Origin: Clytia hemisphaerica
Taxonomy: Eukaryota; Cnidaria; Hydrozoa; Leptothecata; Clytiidae
Length of the DNA stretch: 64,000 nt
Assembly: GCA_902728285.1 (NCBI GenBank)
Contig: CACVBU010000615.1
Location: 1,095,780-1,159,779 of the forward strand
Reading direction: 5' to 3'
Shown: piece by piece, positions 1 to 11,900 of the stretch
Numbering within the stretch: position 1 is the first letter of the stretch
How the letters are laid out: every line of letters begins with the position of its first letter
Notes under the pieces: generated by a model
Database searches by the model: none
Seen by the model: only the letters and a program-made list of their open reading frames with translations
What the model was told of the DNA's origin: nothing
Position numbers and translations under genes: made by a program

Positions 1-1614
1 AAATGCTCTAAACTGATTTTTTACGTTATGCATAATATGTCGTTACGTTAATGACCTAAAATAAGCTAAGATAGAGCCCCGAAGGATTAATAATTCCATT
101 TTGCGACAAGTTAGGTTCGGGTTAGGGTTGGGGTAGGTTCACCACTTTAAAAAGAAATTTTTAATCCCAAAACGCTCGCGAAACCGCACTTTTTGGTATC
201 TAAGAATGTTTTAAAGTTAAGTGGAAGTGACTTTTGATTAATTTTAGATTGTGATCAGTCCATTTTAACGATGAAATGCATCTTTTATAATTGTTCAAGT
301 TCAGAGATGTTTTTTGGATGGAATTTCGGATCCAAAAGTGCTCTTCGTCATTGTTTCATAAAATATAGAGACATGTAACAAGTTCAGACCATCAAAATCA
401 ATCCAAGAGCCACTTAACTCTCATAATTCCAAAATTCTTAAAATCTAATATTTTGGAATATTGGATCCTTCTTCGCTCCTGGGACCAAAACCAAAAGTTC
501 TAAGCTCGTGTGTTACACCTTTTTCGAAGATTTCATCCCAAAATGCTCGTTCAAATTCATTTTATTCAAGAAAAACCGTTTTTTTTTTAAATTTAATGTC
601 ACGTTTTTGCCAAAAGTGTAAAAAACACCGACATATCAAGATAACACGACATTTTGGACAGGCAAAAAAAGTTGAACCAATTTGAACACATTTTTTGACC
701 TGGTTTAAACAGATTTTCATTCAAATTCCGAAAAGGTCCGATACCGACCGTCATCAGGTAATTAGAGCTCATTAAAGTAATCTCTTTTACTCGAACCTCT
801 ATGACTTGGATGCATAGTTTCTAGAAGGGTCAAGACCTTGCTCCCTTAGGTAGGAAGACCCCCCTTAAGTTGTAACCCCCTTAGGAAATATATTTGAATA
901 TTCAGACCCCCCCGGGGGTCCGTGCGGGGTTCGAGTTAAGAACTCGAGCTTATTCCACTGTATCTACAGAAAATTTTTGCAATCCTTCTCTTTGTTTTAA
1001 GGCTTTCAAATTATAATACCTTTCGGACTCCTCCAGATAGAAAACCGATGTAGACTTTTACTCCAACAACTCCTAGGTATAACAAAGAAGCACGAACACA
1101 TACCCTAAGAAAAGTCATAAAACTGCCATCACGATTCGATTACCACGATTTTACAGAGACTTAAATGTAATGGGAAAATAAAAGGCCTCAACAAACCTCC
1201 AAAATATATTTCCTTGATCTGAAACACAAATAAACAGGCACATTCGAAATCGTCATTCATTTACGAAAAAGAAACGTTGACGATTATTAAATTCAAACAA
1301 AATACGCTTAAAGAACCTCAATGAAAATAAACTTCCAGAACTTTATAAAAATCAGACGTGACAAAATAAACAAAACTACGGCTTAGTCCCTTCAAAACAT
1401 ATTCTCTTGAGAAAATCCCACTAATATAACTATAAACAGGAGAAACCTTGTTTTACAGTCAGATTTGCTTATAAAGCCTCGAAATAACCCAACATCAGAA
1501 CAGGATGAAGAACGATTTGAGGCTAAAAATGCTAATGAAAATAAGAAAAGCTGAACCTTAGCAAGATTAACAATAATTTACTGATTATCTTATGAAAAAA
1601 GCCTCCAATAGTAA

Positions 1615-1983
1615 TACACATGTTTTTTTTATTAGAACACCTAAAATTTGGCTGAGCCTGGATGTGCTTATTTTTTTAGCAGTTTTCAGCCTAAAATGTT
1701 CTTAAATGCGTTCTTAATTTTTTGGACTACTTTAAATCGACAACATCATGCAAAATAAAGAGCACTTAAAGTTGGTAAAATTTGGACAATATTTGACTCT
1801 CGATTTTAGAAAATCCATCCCTAAGTTTGGTTAAAACTGCTTGAAAAGAGGAAAAAATTGTAGTTTCTTGTCATTTTTTTCCAAACTGGGCATGGGCATG
1901 TTCTTACGATGCTCTTAATTTTTCGACAAATTTCAGCCTAAATGTTCTTATAAACTGGGTTCTAATAAAGAAAATAACGTGTA
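1615..1983. mobile_element. MITE, TACACGT family
   Basis: Inverted ends TACACATGTTTTTTTTATTA / ...AATAACGTGTA, with TA at both termini. Other members lie at 7364-7712, 42900-43164 and 45460-45719. Internal sequence repeats GTTCTTA/TAAGAAC and 'AAGCCT' motifs. No coding capacity. Confidence 0.6.
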
Positions 1984-2042
1984 GAGTATCATCAACTGTT
2001 ATAACTTTACCTGCACCAGAGTGTGGGCAGTCTTTAACTCTT

Positions 2043-2298
2043 ACTTAGACGATCTTATCATCTACACAAGATCTCGAAGATCACTAAAAAAGGGAATAAT
2101 CTATGAGGCGGGATAAATTTGAAAATGGTGGTTAGCCCCGGACTGGAGTAAGCAGTGGCGGAGGTGTCTACAGTTTACAGTTTTCCCAAACTCTACCACC
2201 ACTTTTTTCCCATAAACCACCCTGATGCCCTGACTTTGCGCATATATATTTTCCCGCGTTTACTGAACCTCTTAACGGACGATAGCATCGTCTAACTC
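2043..2298. mobile_element. Inverted-repeat element, AGACGAT family
   Basis: Ends in TAGACGATCTTATC... and ...GATAGCATCGTCTA. A copy in opposite orientation lies at 13826-14056, sharing the block with GCAGTGGCGGAGGTG and the CCCCGG motif. Confidence 0.5.
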
Positions 2299-2739
2299 TT
2301 ACTGGACTACACAAATGTAAATACTTCACGTCGTCGAAATTCGCTTTGAACGAATATTATAACTTTGACAATATCAAGGTTTAGAAATATTATAGAATAC
2401 AAGAAAAGAATGCACGGCCACTAAACATACGAACCTATAATGGTAATGATAAACTCATTCAGAGAAAAATACATCACATTTATCATAACTTCTGTCCCTC
2501 TATGGAAAAGGTACAAAACCCTGTCAAGATTCATCAATAAAAGTAGAGGGGAAGGATTTTAACACAAATATCATAATTAAATTCCATTCAAATTTAGGGA
2601 TTACATAAAAGTAAAGTAATGGAAGTAAAATTCGGGATTTGAAAAACTAACAAGGTTAACGTTCAAATAGTCTAACAAAATTAATTTGAAGAGGTTGATT
2701 GTGGAAGGGGTATCGACTTTTGTACGACCTTTCCACGCA

Positions 2740-2884
2740 ATTCATTATATTCATGACGTAATGTTTTATACGGAAAAACCAGTAGTGGCAGATTTTATAC
2801 AACTTTTGTCTACTTTAAATTTACCACTACTGGCTAAAACCGGGGTATTTCCGTAGAAAACATTACGTCATAAATATCATGAAT
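2740..2884. mobile_element. Palindromic MITE, TTCATGACGTAATGTTTT family
   Basis: Inverted ends AATTCAT.ATTCATGACGTA... with GGAAAAACC.AGTAGTGGCA inside. A second full copy is at 27556-27713; partial ends lie at 8460-8520 and 29370-29400. Confidence 0.65.
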
Positions 2885-2973
2885 TCGTCACCAAAGTGTT
2901 GCAAGCATACAATTCGAGGGAATGTGTTCTCTACAGAAAAAATGGCTGTGGCATAATATGATTCTGATATTAT

Positions 2974-3134
2974 CATAGTCCGTATAAAAAACCCCGGTCT
3001 GGAAGCCTTTTGTTTCTTTCCATTGTTTCTTATTACTTGAACTAGCGTTGAGAAATTAGGTTGCTTTGCTCACTTTTTGATCATGTGATTAAATCTTAAA
3101 GCAATCCAAAGAGGAGTACTTGGTACGGACTATG
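2974..3134. mobile_element. MITE with CATAGTCCGTATAAAA ends
   Basis: Starts CATAGTCCGTATAAAAAACC and ends GGTACGGACTATG. A second copy is at 41767-42006. It lies 120 bp before the candidate TATA box of the 3574 gene. Confidence 0.6.
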
Positions 3135-3252
3135 GACATATCCACTAGAAAGGTAGTAAAAATTGACAAACATTTCTCACATAGGAGATGAGGCGTAACC
3201 TGTGAAATTATTTTGAACAATTTTGGTAATAGAACAGGCCAGGGTATCATTA

Positions 3253-3262
3253 TACTATAAAA
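3253..3262 (+). promoter_or_regulatory. Candidate TATA box for the small secreted protein gene
   Basis: TATAAAA at 3256-3262 is followed about 30 bp later by a pyrimidine-rich TTCATTC that could be the transcription start. The implied 5' UTR would be nearly 290 nt and would contain upstream ATGs, so this assignment is tentative. Confidence 0.35.
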
Positions 3263-3573
3263 GAGATGAAAATGAAGAAATTCCGCCTTTCATTCAGAAA
3301 ATGTGCACTAAGAATTCCCAAACACACCAAACAATAAACTCGAAAACAACAAAGAAAGGAAACTACAGTTATCGGCAACGCAGAGATATGAAGGAATCAT
3401 AATTTTTTCAATTGAATATATCGTAGGATTTGAAAACAAATTCTGCTGAATCCATTCAAAAGCCGGGGCAAGGAATTAGACCATTAGACCACATAGAACT
3501 GTAATTCTTAAGAACTGTCGATTCAGACAATATTGACGTTTACATTATTTTGAATTGGAGACTTTCGTTCAAA

Positions 3574-4071
3574 ATGTGGAGCTGCTTACTTCTCTTCGTC
3601 GGCATTTTTTCACATCACATTCTCGTAGGAACACATGACGTACCGGTAAAAAACCGACCGCAACCAGACAAAGATCACCCTGACGAAGAAGAGCCTGAGA
3701 TCGAGGCTGATGACGAACACGTGGACTGGGAACCAGTTCTTGAATTCCCAGACGCGCGGCCTGATTATAAAGAGACCGCGCGGAATGGGTCGGAGAATCT
3801 ACAAGAAGAGGGGCATTGGCAATTACATAAAATCGTGAACGCCGTTATTCATAAAGAGATACAAACTGCTGAAATGATTGATGATTTTCAGAAATTGGCC
3901 ATTAATGGGTCCGAAGGAGGGACTTTTATCAAACCATATGTTCCGATGAAAACTTATATGGAAAAGAAGAAAGAGGAACAACGAAAAATGAAGAAGAAGG
4001 AAAAAGAAGAAATTAAAGACCAGAAAGCGGATATTGATAAGTTGAAAAAACAAGGTGTCGTTCTTACGTGA
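3574..4071 (+). CDS. Unrecognised small secreted protein, acidic N-half and lysine-rich coiled-coil C-half
   Basis: From the ATG at 3574 the frame encodes 165 residues. It begins with a clear signal peptide (MWSCLLLFVGIFSHHILVG), followed by an acidic stretch (DEEEPEIEADDEHVDWEP) and a region with two N-glycosylation sequons (NGS twice). A highly charged helix (EKKKEEQRKMKKKEKEEIK) ends the protein at KKQGVVLT. I do not recognise the family. The signal peptide, biased composition and uninterrupted frame in an otherwise stop-rich region argue for a real gene. A repeat element begins within about 15 bp of the stop, so the 3' end may have been replaced, or the coding sequence may continue by splicing at the CAAG|GTGTCG near the end. 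It lies to the left of the last SNX19-like exon found, on the opposite strand. Confidence 0.6.
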   Translation: MWSCLLLFVGIFSHHILVGTHDVPVKNRPQPDKDHPDEEEPEIEADDEHVDWEPVLEFPDARPDYKETARNGSENLQEEGHWQLHKIVNAVIHKEIQTAEMIDDFQKLAINGSEGGTFIKPYVPMKTYMEKKKEEQRKMKKKEKEEIKDQKADIDKLKKQGVVLT

Positions 4072-4082
4072 CATTAACGCAA

Positions 4083-4253
4083 GCCTTTGCACTTTTGAGG
4101 GCGGTAAAGTGACTGAAGCGATTTGGAAAAACCCGCAAAATCGAGGACGGTAAAAGTGCTGATTCACCGTCGTCCTCAGCCAGTCAGGATGTAGACAAAT
4201 TAGAGCCTTTCCGTCTCTGTCGCAGAAGAACACACGCACATAAACTCGGTATT
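4083..4253. mobile_element. MITE, CATAAACTCGGTA family
   Basis: Shares the core 'ctgaagcgatttgga...cgcaaaatcgaggacgg' and the CATAAACTC end with elements at 15525-15718 and 28465-28616. It begins within 15 bp of the stop codon of the 3574-4071 gene. Confidence 0.6.
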
Positions 4254-5052
4254 GATTAGCTGTTGTTTTGAGATGGTGAGGAGAATAATTGTGGCCACAA
4301 TTCAAAAGTATATAAGATGGAAACTGAATTGATAGGAACATAAAAGAAAAAGCCCAGCTTTCTTTTAATGACATTGCTCAACAGATGCTGAGATCATCAT
4401 TATTATTCGACGACACCCGGTCGAAATAGATTCTTCAGATTCTGACAGAACTGGTACAGAACTTCATTTGAAGAGTTTGAAGTTTGAACTAAGTGTTTTA
4501 GCAGATAAAATACCGTATTTCTTTGAATAACCGCCCACTCGTTTATTTGAAACAAGTAGCTGTGAAAGAGAATTATATGAAGGCAAACTTAAATATGAGT
4601 TAATAATTGTACTCTTTCCATACTCAAACTCATTTTGACCTATTTTCACATCTCTAAAATGACATTTTTCAACTGAAAGACAACGAAAAAGCAAAACAAG
4701 GTTCCCATTCACTTTATTAAAGTAACTTTGGTTAAACGCTATTAAAAAAACCCATTCTTTTAAACGCCCCCTCCCTCCTCGAATTAACACCCCTCCTAAA
4801 ACCTAAAATCGCCCGGGACGTTTATTCGAAGTAATATGGTAAGAAAAAAGAAAAGAAAAATCCATAATGAAGTACTGACATTGTCAAATATAACGGATAT
4901 TACGCATATATCGAGATTACATAAGTTGCATCCTTTATCGATACGATGGTTAGACCAATCCAATTGACAGGGGATTGTTAATGAGAGAGTTGACATTCGA
5001 AGACGTCAAACATTACAGAGATGCATATGAAAAGTTGATAATAAGAAAACCC

Positions 5053-5384
5053 GGGGGGGGGGCACTGGCTTTGCGGACTGACGGTATGTGCGGGCCGAAA
5101 ATTGGCTTTTAAAATTGCACCCTTACAGTGCAGCAAAATTCGATGAAAATCATACCCTTAGAGTGCATCTTCCCCCAAATTTTCAATCCTTTTCGTGCAA
5201 AAAATGGTCAAAATTCTAGCATTTTTGGGCAAAATATCTCGATTTTCAAGAATTTTCTGAAATTTCTACCCTTACAGTGCATCTTTAGTTTTTCCGACCC
5301 TTACAGTGCATTTTAAACATCTTGGAAAAGGTACCCTTAGGGCCCGCACATACCCGTCGGTCATTTTGCCCAGCTGCCCCCCCC
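5053..5384. mobile_element. Inverted-repeat element with G/C-run ends
   Basis: Ends are a run of G followed by GCA and a run of C preceded by TGC. Subterminal CGGTATGTGCGGGCC is mirrored by GGCCCGCACATACC. Internally CCCTTAGAGTGCA/CCCTTACAGTGCA is repeated five times. No coding sequence. Confidence 0.6.
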
Positions 5385-5733
5385 AATAAAAGGACTGAGA
5401 AATTTGTGTAAATCGTGATAATGAATGAGATATGGAAAGTATATGCCCACTTTTAAAGAAGGAAAATATCAGATTTAAGTAAAACCCGAATAAGAGAGGT
5501 CATCAATGAAATTCATTTGGTGGCTGAATTAATGAGCAGCAGATAGCATCTTCTCATAATATGAGTTAATTTTATTGGTTTAAAAGTTAGAGCTCATAAA
5601 TACCCAGACTCTTTCCAACCGTTTCAGAAATTGATCAATTCCAACAACATCTGATTCAAATTAGGTATTCGGTTCCTAGTCGATCAAAATAAATCAAAAT
5701 TGTAAATTTCAAGTAGATCGTTAAAGAATTACT

Positions 5734-6066
5734 GGGATAAACTTTCGCGGGGATTAAAATTCGCGGTTGGGCCTATCCGCGAAATTCAACAATTTCGCAG
5801 AGACTTAATTTCGCGGGTGGCACTATTGGGTGGCAATATTTTCACGATTTTGTGACTTTTACTGTCAAATCATGCATTTTGGTTGTTGAAATACGCATCA
5901 TTAGCGCTTCTTTGATGCCAGTAAACATTCAAATAGTATTTGTTTGACATATTTAGAGTTTTGTTTAAAAATATTTCGCGGATGAGGCCCTTCCAAATTT
6001 CCATTGGGACTTAAAATCCCAAATCCGCGAAATCCGCGAAATTTAATCCCCGCGAAAGTTTATCCC
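5734..6066. mobile_element. MITE with GGGATAAACTTTCGCGGGGA ends
   Basis: The two ends are near-perfect inverted repeats (GGGATAAACTTTCGCGGGGA). The interior repeats 'TTCGCGGAT/TTCGCGGGT' motifs, which makes several self-complementary stems. Confidence 0.7.
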
Positions 6067-7363
6067 ATTAAAGTAGTAAAGTAAATAAATAATCGTGGCA
6101 GTGTTATCGATAATTGTCAATTTGCTTGTGATCAGCTTGTCAGTTTACCTAAAGTCTTTTAAATATGGAAGTCTGGAAAATTATGTGTTATGGTTATCGT
6201 CAACGTTGCGTCAATGTGAGGAAGTTTGAAGCAAAGAAAGAGGGTCAAAATTGCTGCATAACGTAAAAAAGGGATCAGAATTAAAAAATGCATACAAAGA
6301 ATGGAGTGGCGGGGGAGTGGCGGGGGAGTGGAGGGGCGTTTATTCAGGATCTTACTAAACGGTCTAAAACGGGAAAGAAATGGCTGACATGGTCAAAAAT
6401 CGAGTATATGGTCTGAAGTGAATGTGGTGTGAACTGAAAATATGGCTAATGGGGAAATATATGAGAAAAGTCATTCGTGTCTGTAAAGATTTTACTGTCA
6501 TTATGTCATAATACGTCTTCATGAATAGAAAAATATAAGAAAAAATAATTTCAATAAATTAAATGTTTTAAAAATCATCATTGATTTTTATTCTCAACTA
6601 GGAGAAGATTCTTCTTTGACCAAATTACATACCCTAAGAAAAATGCTATTAAAAAATAAATTCAATCATTTTGCTATATATGAAAAAATGTACAAAAATT
6701 AAAATTATATAAATTCTCTTTTTTTTAATCATATAATTAACCTTTTCAGCGCAGAACATTTATAAAAAATTGTGAAATTTTCAACTGTTTTGAATTTTGA
6801 AATCTAAATTTTCAAAGTGGTATAAAAGCTTGTGGCTTGAGCATCAAACAATGGTTTTAGTTTAATTCGAAAAGCTACTCTTCCAGAACAAATTCGGTTT
6901 ATATCCTTTTGGCCAGGAAATATGACCTTAATTGCCTAATAGTGTAAAAGGAACCTTTTAAAACGAGTATGCGAATCACTCGAATCTGAAGGGCATTCAA
7001 TGGGCAAAAGCTAAAACAATTTAGCCACACATCGTCTTTTTAAAATCAGTAAAACGATAATTAGAAGCAGAGAAATTATGTAGTATTTGATTGGTCTTGT
7101 CCGCCTTAAAGGTTTTGTTTTTAAATAAGAGTGGTAATGTCGGTGGTAATGGGGATTGTCGAGGTCAGACACTGGTGTTACAAAATGCAAGGGCGGTATA
7201 ATTTGTATCCACCATTCGGTGGACAGCTAGGTAGATATCGAGAGAGGAACTTTTGGGTCGTCTTCGACTGCGGTACTTAATTTACACTGGTAATTAAAAA
7301 AAATAACCATGTGGCCGCTCAATATTCCCCAGAGACAAAGTTTTATTAAGTTTTATTGAGTTA

Positions 7364-7712
7364 CTCGCTTTTTTTTATAAGAATACACTTTATAAGAATG
7401 TCCATGATGAAAATGGCCAAAAAATTAAGAATATACTAAGAATATCACCATCATAGAATTTGGCTACTCATGCTAAGAATGTCATCTTTAGAGCATTTTC
7501 AATTATAAATTGCCAATTACCCTCAAGTAAGGCTCACTCCTTTCACAAAAATGCCATTTTATGCTCGAGAAGTATGTACTAAATGTTAAATCTAGTCTGA
7601 ATTAGGATCCTAACCCAAGAATGCTGTAAGAATATTTTAGGATGATTTTCCCGAAAAAGTTAAGAATATCCATTATGAAATGGATTTACACCATTCTTAT
7701 AAAAAAGCGTGT
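7364..7712. mobile_element. MITE, TACACGT family member
   Basis: Ends ACTCGCTTTTTTTTATAAGA and ...TTATAAAAAAGCGTGTA, with many internal TAAGAAT motifs. Same family as the element at 45460. Confidence 0.5.
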
Positions 7713-8608
7713 ATATAATAAACTTCATTTACGGACTTTCCAATGACCCTCAAAAAGCCCTGAGAGCCTGGACATTAAAAACAGGTGGAATTTGAAATCT
7801 AAAGTCTAAATTTACCCTTATAAGATTCCCAAAGAAGTAATTTGTAAGAAGAATTAAGAAGTCCTTATAAGATATAGCTTGATCCATCAATCAGAATCAA
7901 TAATTGCAGAGAAGTTTTATTCGTTCTTCACTTTCTCAAAATGTTCTTTCTCTATTCGAGGTTATTTAAAATTTCCAGAGATAATCAGAATTCATCCTCA
8001 GTGCTACTGAGTCAAATGAAGATCTCTAAAATCCTCGGGTAAAATCAAATTTACCAAATAAGGAATAAAGAGATTCTCATACCAACATGACGTCATAAGG
8101 AGCCAATCATAAGCTTGAAGTCATCTTAAGATTAAACAAAGGATAGACGTGAAACTAGGCTCACTATCAATTTAACCATTACATCATCAAGAGCCAATCA
8201 ATGTAATAATTCATAGAAGATTACATCATTATTGGCCAATCAATTATCCCTTTTGATTAAGTTTGTGTATTGTAAATTACCATGGGAACATTCAGGTGCA
8301 AGTTCTTGGAGTATGACTTCTAGTGCTGCATATAAGATGTGTCTGGAAATTAAATAAAAAAGACAATTGTAAACAGAACACCGGCGAGTTTTAAGTTTGG
8401 GATAACTCAAGACTCGTCATTTTAAGTACTAGCCTGTACCAAACTTTTCTTCGTTTCCCATTACTGGCAAAACCTTGGGTGTTTCCGAGTAAAACATTAC
8501 GTCATGTATAATCATGAATACTTTGCTTTGCTTCGTTATCTCATCAAAAAGCAAGCTTTGATTTCAAATTTGAAATTGATATAATTATAACCAAGGCTCC
8601 ATACGCTG

Positions 8609-8841
8609 TAAAGGTTTTGTTTTTACATAAGTGTTCCTGTTTCATATCAGACACATATTTCATAGCAGGACAGTGTCTGCCTATTGTTACATTATGCTGA
8701 TACAAGCAAAAAATGTTTATCTCTTCCTCTTTTTGACCAATCTTGCTCCACGTCCGTGTCAATCCAATGTGAAAAAGCTTGTGAATTAAAATTGATGAAT
8801 AAGCAAAACATATCACTCTTATTTAAAACAAAACTTTTAAG
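8609..8841. mobile_element. MITE with TAAAGGTTTTGTTTTTA ends
   Basis: Left end TAAAGGTTTTGTTTTTACAT, right end AAAACAAAACTTTTAA. An inverted copy is at 32531-32771 and a lone end at 7108. It abuts SNX19-like exon 13 on its downstream (transcript) side. Confidence 0.6.
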
Positions 8842-8863
8842 GGTTGATAAGAGTAAAGCTTAC

Positions 8864-8951
8864 TTGTTGATGCGTTCATATTGAAGAGATTTGACGAGTT
8901 TTGTACAGCATCCTTTATAAGCTGGTGTTCCAATGCTCATGCGCACGAAGG
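8864..8951 (-). CDS. SNX19-like exon 13: Nexin_C C-terminal helix
   Basis: An 88 nt exon between TTTTCATTTCAG and CAACAA|GTAAGC. It encodes FVRMSIGTPAYKGCCTKLVK then SLQYERIN, which fits the Nexin_C pattern 'G..ar.g..k....lQ...lNk' just before the final 'Y.lLD..l..lFP'. Its phase fits exon 12 exactly although 12.3 kb away. It ends with two bases of a codon, so at least one more exon is required; none was recognised to its left. Confidence 0.7.
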
Positions 8952-11900
8952 CTGAAATGAAAAAGATAAATTTGATATTAAAAATTTTCTATTCAATTTT
9001 TAGACGATATAATTCGGATAAATTCCATCTTCAAGTTTAAAATAAAGTCTTAACCCTTTAAGTGCCAATGTCGGGTATATCGAACATGGGCTATATGTAA
9101 TGCACATTTTGAGTTAGAAATCGTCATTTTTGGTTTAACTCGTAGGAATCGGACTGGGCTTCATGGTCAAGCAAAAAAATCAAAAGTGAGTTTTTCCAGC
9201 GAGATTTTAAGCCAAAAAGTCAACAAATGCAAAAATTTGACAAAAATCCACTTTTTTGAGATTTTGACCGTTTTTTGACCATTTTTGGTCAACGAGTGAT
9301 TCAAAAACCTCCAAATTTGGCCCTGCTTTACTTGATTTTCTTCTCTAGCGAATTAATTTGAAGTTTTACTAATGGGCACCTTTCCGTCATTCAGTCAGGT
9401 CCGCACAATTATGCAACGAGCTTCTAGCTCCTTCTAGACCCGGAGATATAAGCCTTTAAAGTTTGAAGTAGCGATTTTATTTAAAAAACTTAGAAAAAAA
9501 GGACCGTGGCACTCAAAGGGTTAAACTGTTGAAATTATACCATAATATAATATGATGAGAGTTGACTTAAATTCTTATTTCCTACTCAGAGTTTCATGGC
9601 GCGCCAATCTTCAGTGAAACGAGATCCATCTTCATAATTCAAAAAAGGAGAAGACAAACTTAAACTATTGAGCACTCTTTGAGGAGAATTACAACCTTCC
9701 AACAATGTTAAAATCATATCAACACTTCTACAAACTCCTATTACACATTACAAAACCCATGTATTACACGTTCTACGTATAACAGCTCTTGCAGCAAATA
9801 AAATTGAACACATTTCAAAAAAAGAATTAGAAACCATTAGCATTACGAGGCGAAAATTCTCGATTTAAATTTAAAAAAATCAAATTCAAATTATGAAATA
9901 CAGTTTGAAATGAAAACGAACAACGAATTGTCGTTGATGCTTTTCTTGAATATTCAAACACACAAAAACTAAATTATCATCAGTATACTACTGTGGCTAG
10001 CAAGTAGAACGGACTGTGCTCCGTATACCGAGTTTATCTTTCTACATCTGCAATTTGAGCTTTACTAAGCTCATTTGACGTCAATCGATACTTCGATTAT
10101 CAGCCGGATTGAGAGAGAATGATATATGAGTGAAGATAGAGAGTCTATCACCATATTTCTCTAAGCCCTGCCTGGCAGTGCTTGGGATTCGAGCACAGTC
10201 CATTGCGGTGCAAGTCTGTGATCGAAACCTTTACACTACCAATCGGCAGAATGTTAGTGAGACACAGTGATGACCTTATCCAGATGGTGAGTGAATGTAT
10301 ACCGAGTTTATCTTTCTACATCTGCAATTTGAGCTTTACTAAGCTCATTTGAAAGAACTGTGTTCCCATTGTTTGAAAAAAGCCTCATTCAGAAGCCCCC
10401 AAAAACCATTACTTTTAATTGCCTTAAACACGCACAAACAAGTACAGACATTCTCAAAGGTGGAAAATACACCTTACCTATTGCAGTTCTCGAAAATGCC
10501 AGCGTTGTTTTATTTTACAAAGAATTGGAGACAAAATTAAAGAATCCGAGAGAAAAAGAAAGAATCCGAGACAAAAAGAAAGAATCGAAAAGAAAAAGAA
10601 TAAATCAAGGATAAAAATAAAGAATCGGGGATAAAAAAAGGACAGGGGATAAAAAAAAGAATCAGAGGGGGGGGGGATAAAAAGATCATTGGGACCATTA
10701 AGATTTATAGAAATCTGGCGACGTTGTTTTAACGTAAGAGTACATTGTTCAAATAGTAAATAGCAAACTTAAGAAATTGTTCTCTAAGCCATCATGTTCT
10801 GTGGACTGACAAGACCTCTTTTGATTCAAAACCCATCACTTTTCCATGTTTGTCGTGGATGAACAAGGAAGTTTTAAAATCTTTTTATCACTTTCTAAGA
10901 ATCGGCAACTTTCGTTTGTCACCAAGTTGCGAATGCGATCATCAATCCCATTATAATTGGATGTCGTGAGCATCTTAATTATCTCAAGCCTTATAGCTTT
11001 AAGTGTAGTTTAATTTGAAGATTAAAAACATTTTTCTACACGTTATTTTATAAGAGCATCCATAAGTTTTGAGGCCTTTTGCAATGTTCGTAACTTTTTT
11101 ATCTTAAAGCCTAAAAATGTTCTTAACATGTTTTTATTTTCACCACTTTTTAAGTATTTTTTCCACTTTCCAAAGAAATTAGGTATCTTACCGGGTGTGC
11201 CACAAATGAGTTACCCTATTTGATTTGATATTGTTGGCAGTAAAAAAAAGATTTTTCAAATATTGTTTCGGAATCATTCAGAGGAAAGCTTACAGTATAT
11301 GGCCCCCAAAACGGAGACGGCCCCCAAAACGGAGGTTGTCATTAAAATGAGGATTCTGACTTGTAGATTTATCAGAATTAAACGATTTTTGTTTATTTTG
11401 AAAGAATGATGGTTATACTTAAAAATGAGCATGCTTTTGCTGGTTTGAGACGGATTCAAAATAACATATTTGCGTCTAAAGGAAATATTTTAACACCAAA
11501 ATTAGACAAAAATTGCATATAACTCACTCTAGCTCCTTGGATATTGAAAATAAGTTATGAAAACGGGGTATAGGAAACTTTCTACACCTAATGCCGTTCA
11601 GAAAATGCAAATACATATGTGACTTTAGAGGCTGGGTAAAAGATATAGCATCTTGAAGGTCAACCAGTATTTTGGAGCCCTAGAATCAGCATTGATAAAA
11701 CCGAAAATTCTAAATATGAGAAAAAGCAAAAAGTTATGGAATTCTATTCCTATCACCTTGAGTTAGTAGTTTATAACAAAAAATTAACATTATGTATAAA
11801 ATTTTTCGCTGAATCAGCAAAAACGGCAAATTCTGTCATTTTTTTGCAAAATATAGGAGAAAAATATCTTTAAAGCTTATTATTTTCAGTTTCAGTTATG

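Noticed and set aside
120..145. Telomere-like TTAGGG sequence
   Set aside because: Only a single TTAGGG with imperfect neighbours; far too short for an interstitial telomeric array.
3823..4374. A 183-codon minus-strand frame
   Set aside because: It is antisense to the secreted-protein gene and extends into a MITE; its phenylalanine-rich content mirrors the lysine-rich sense strand.
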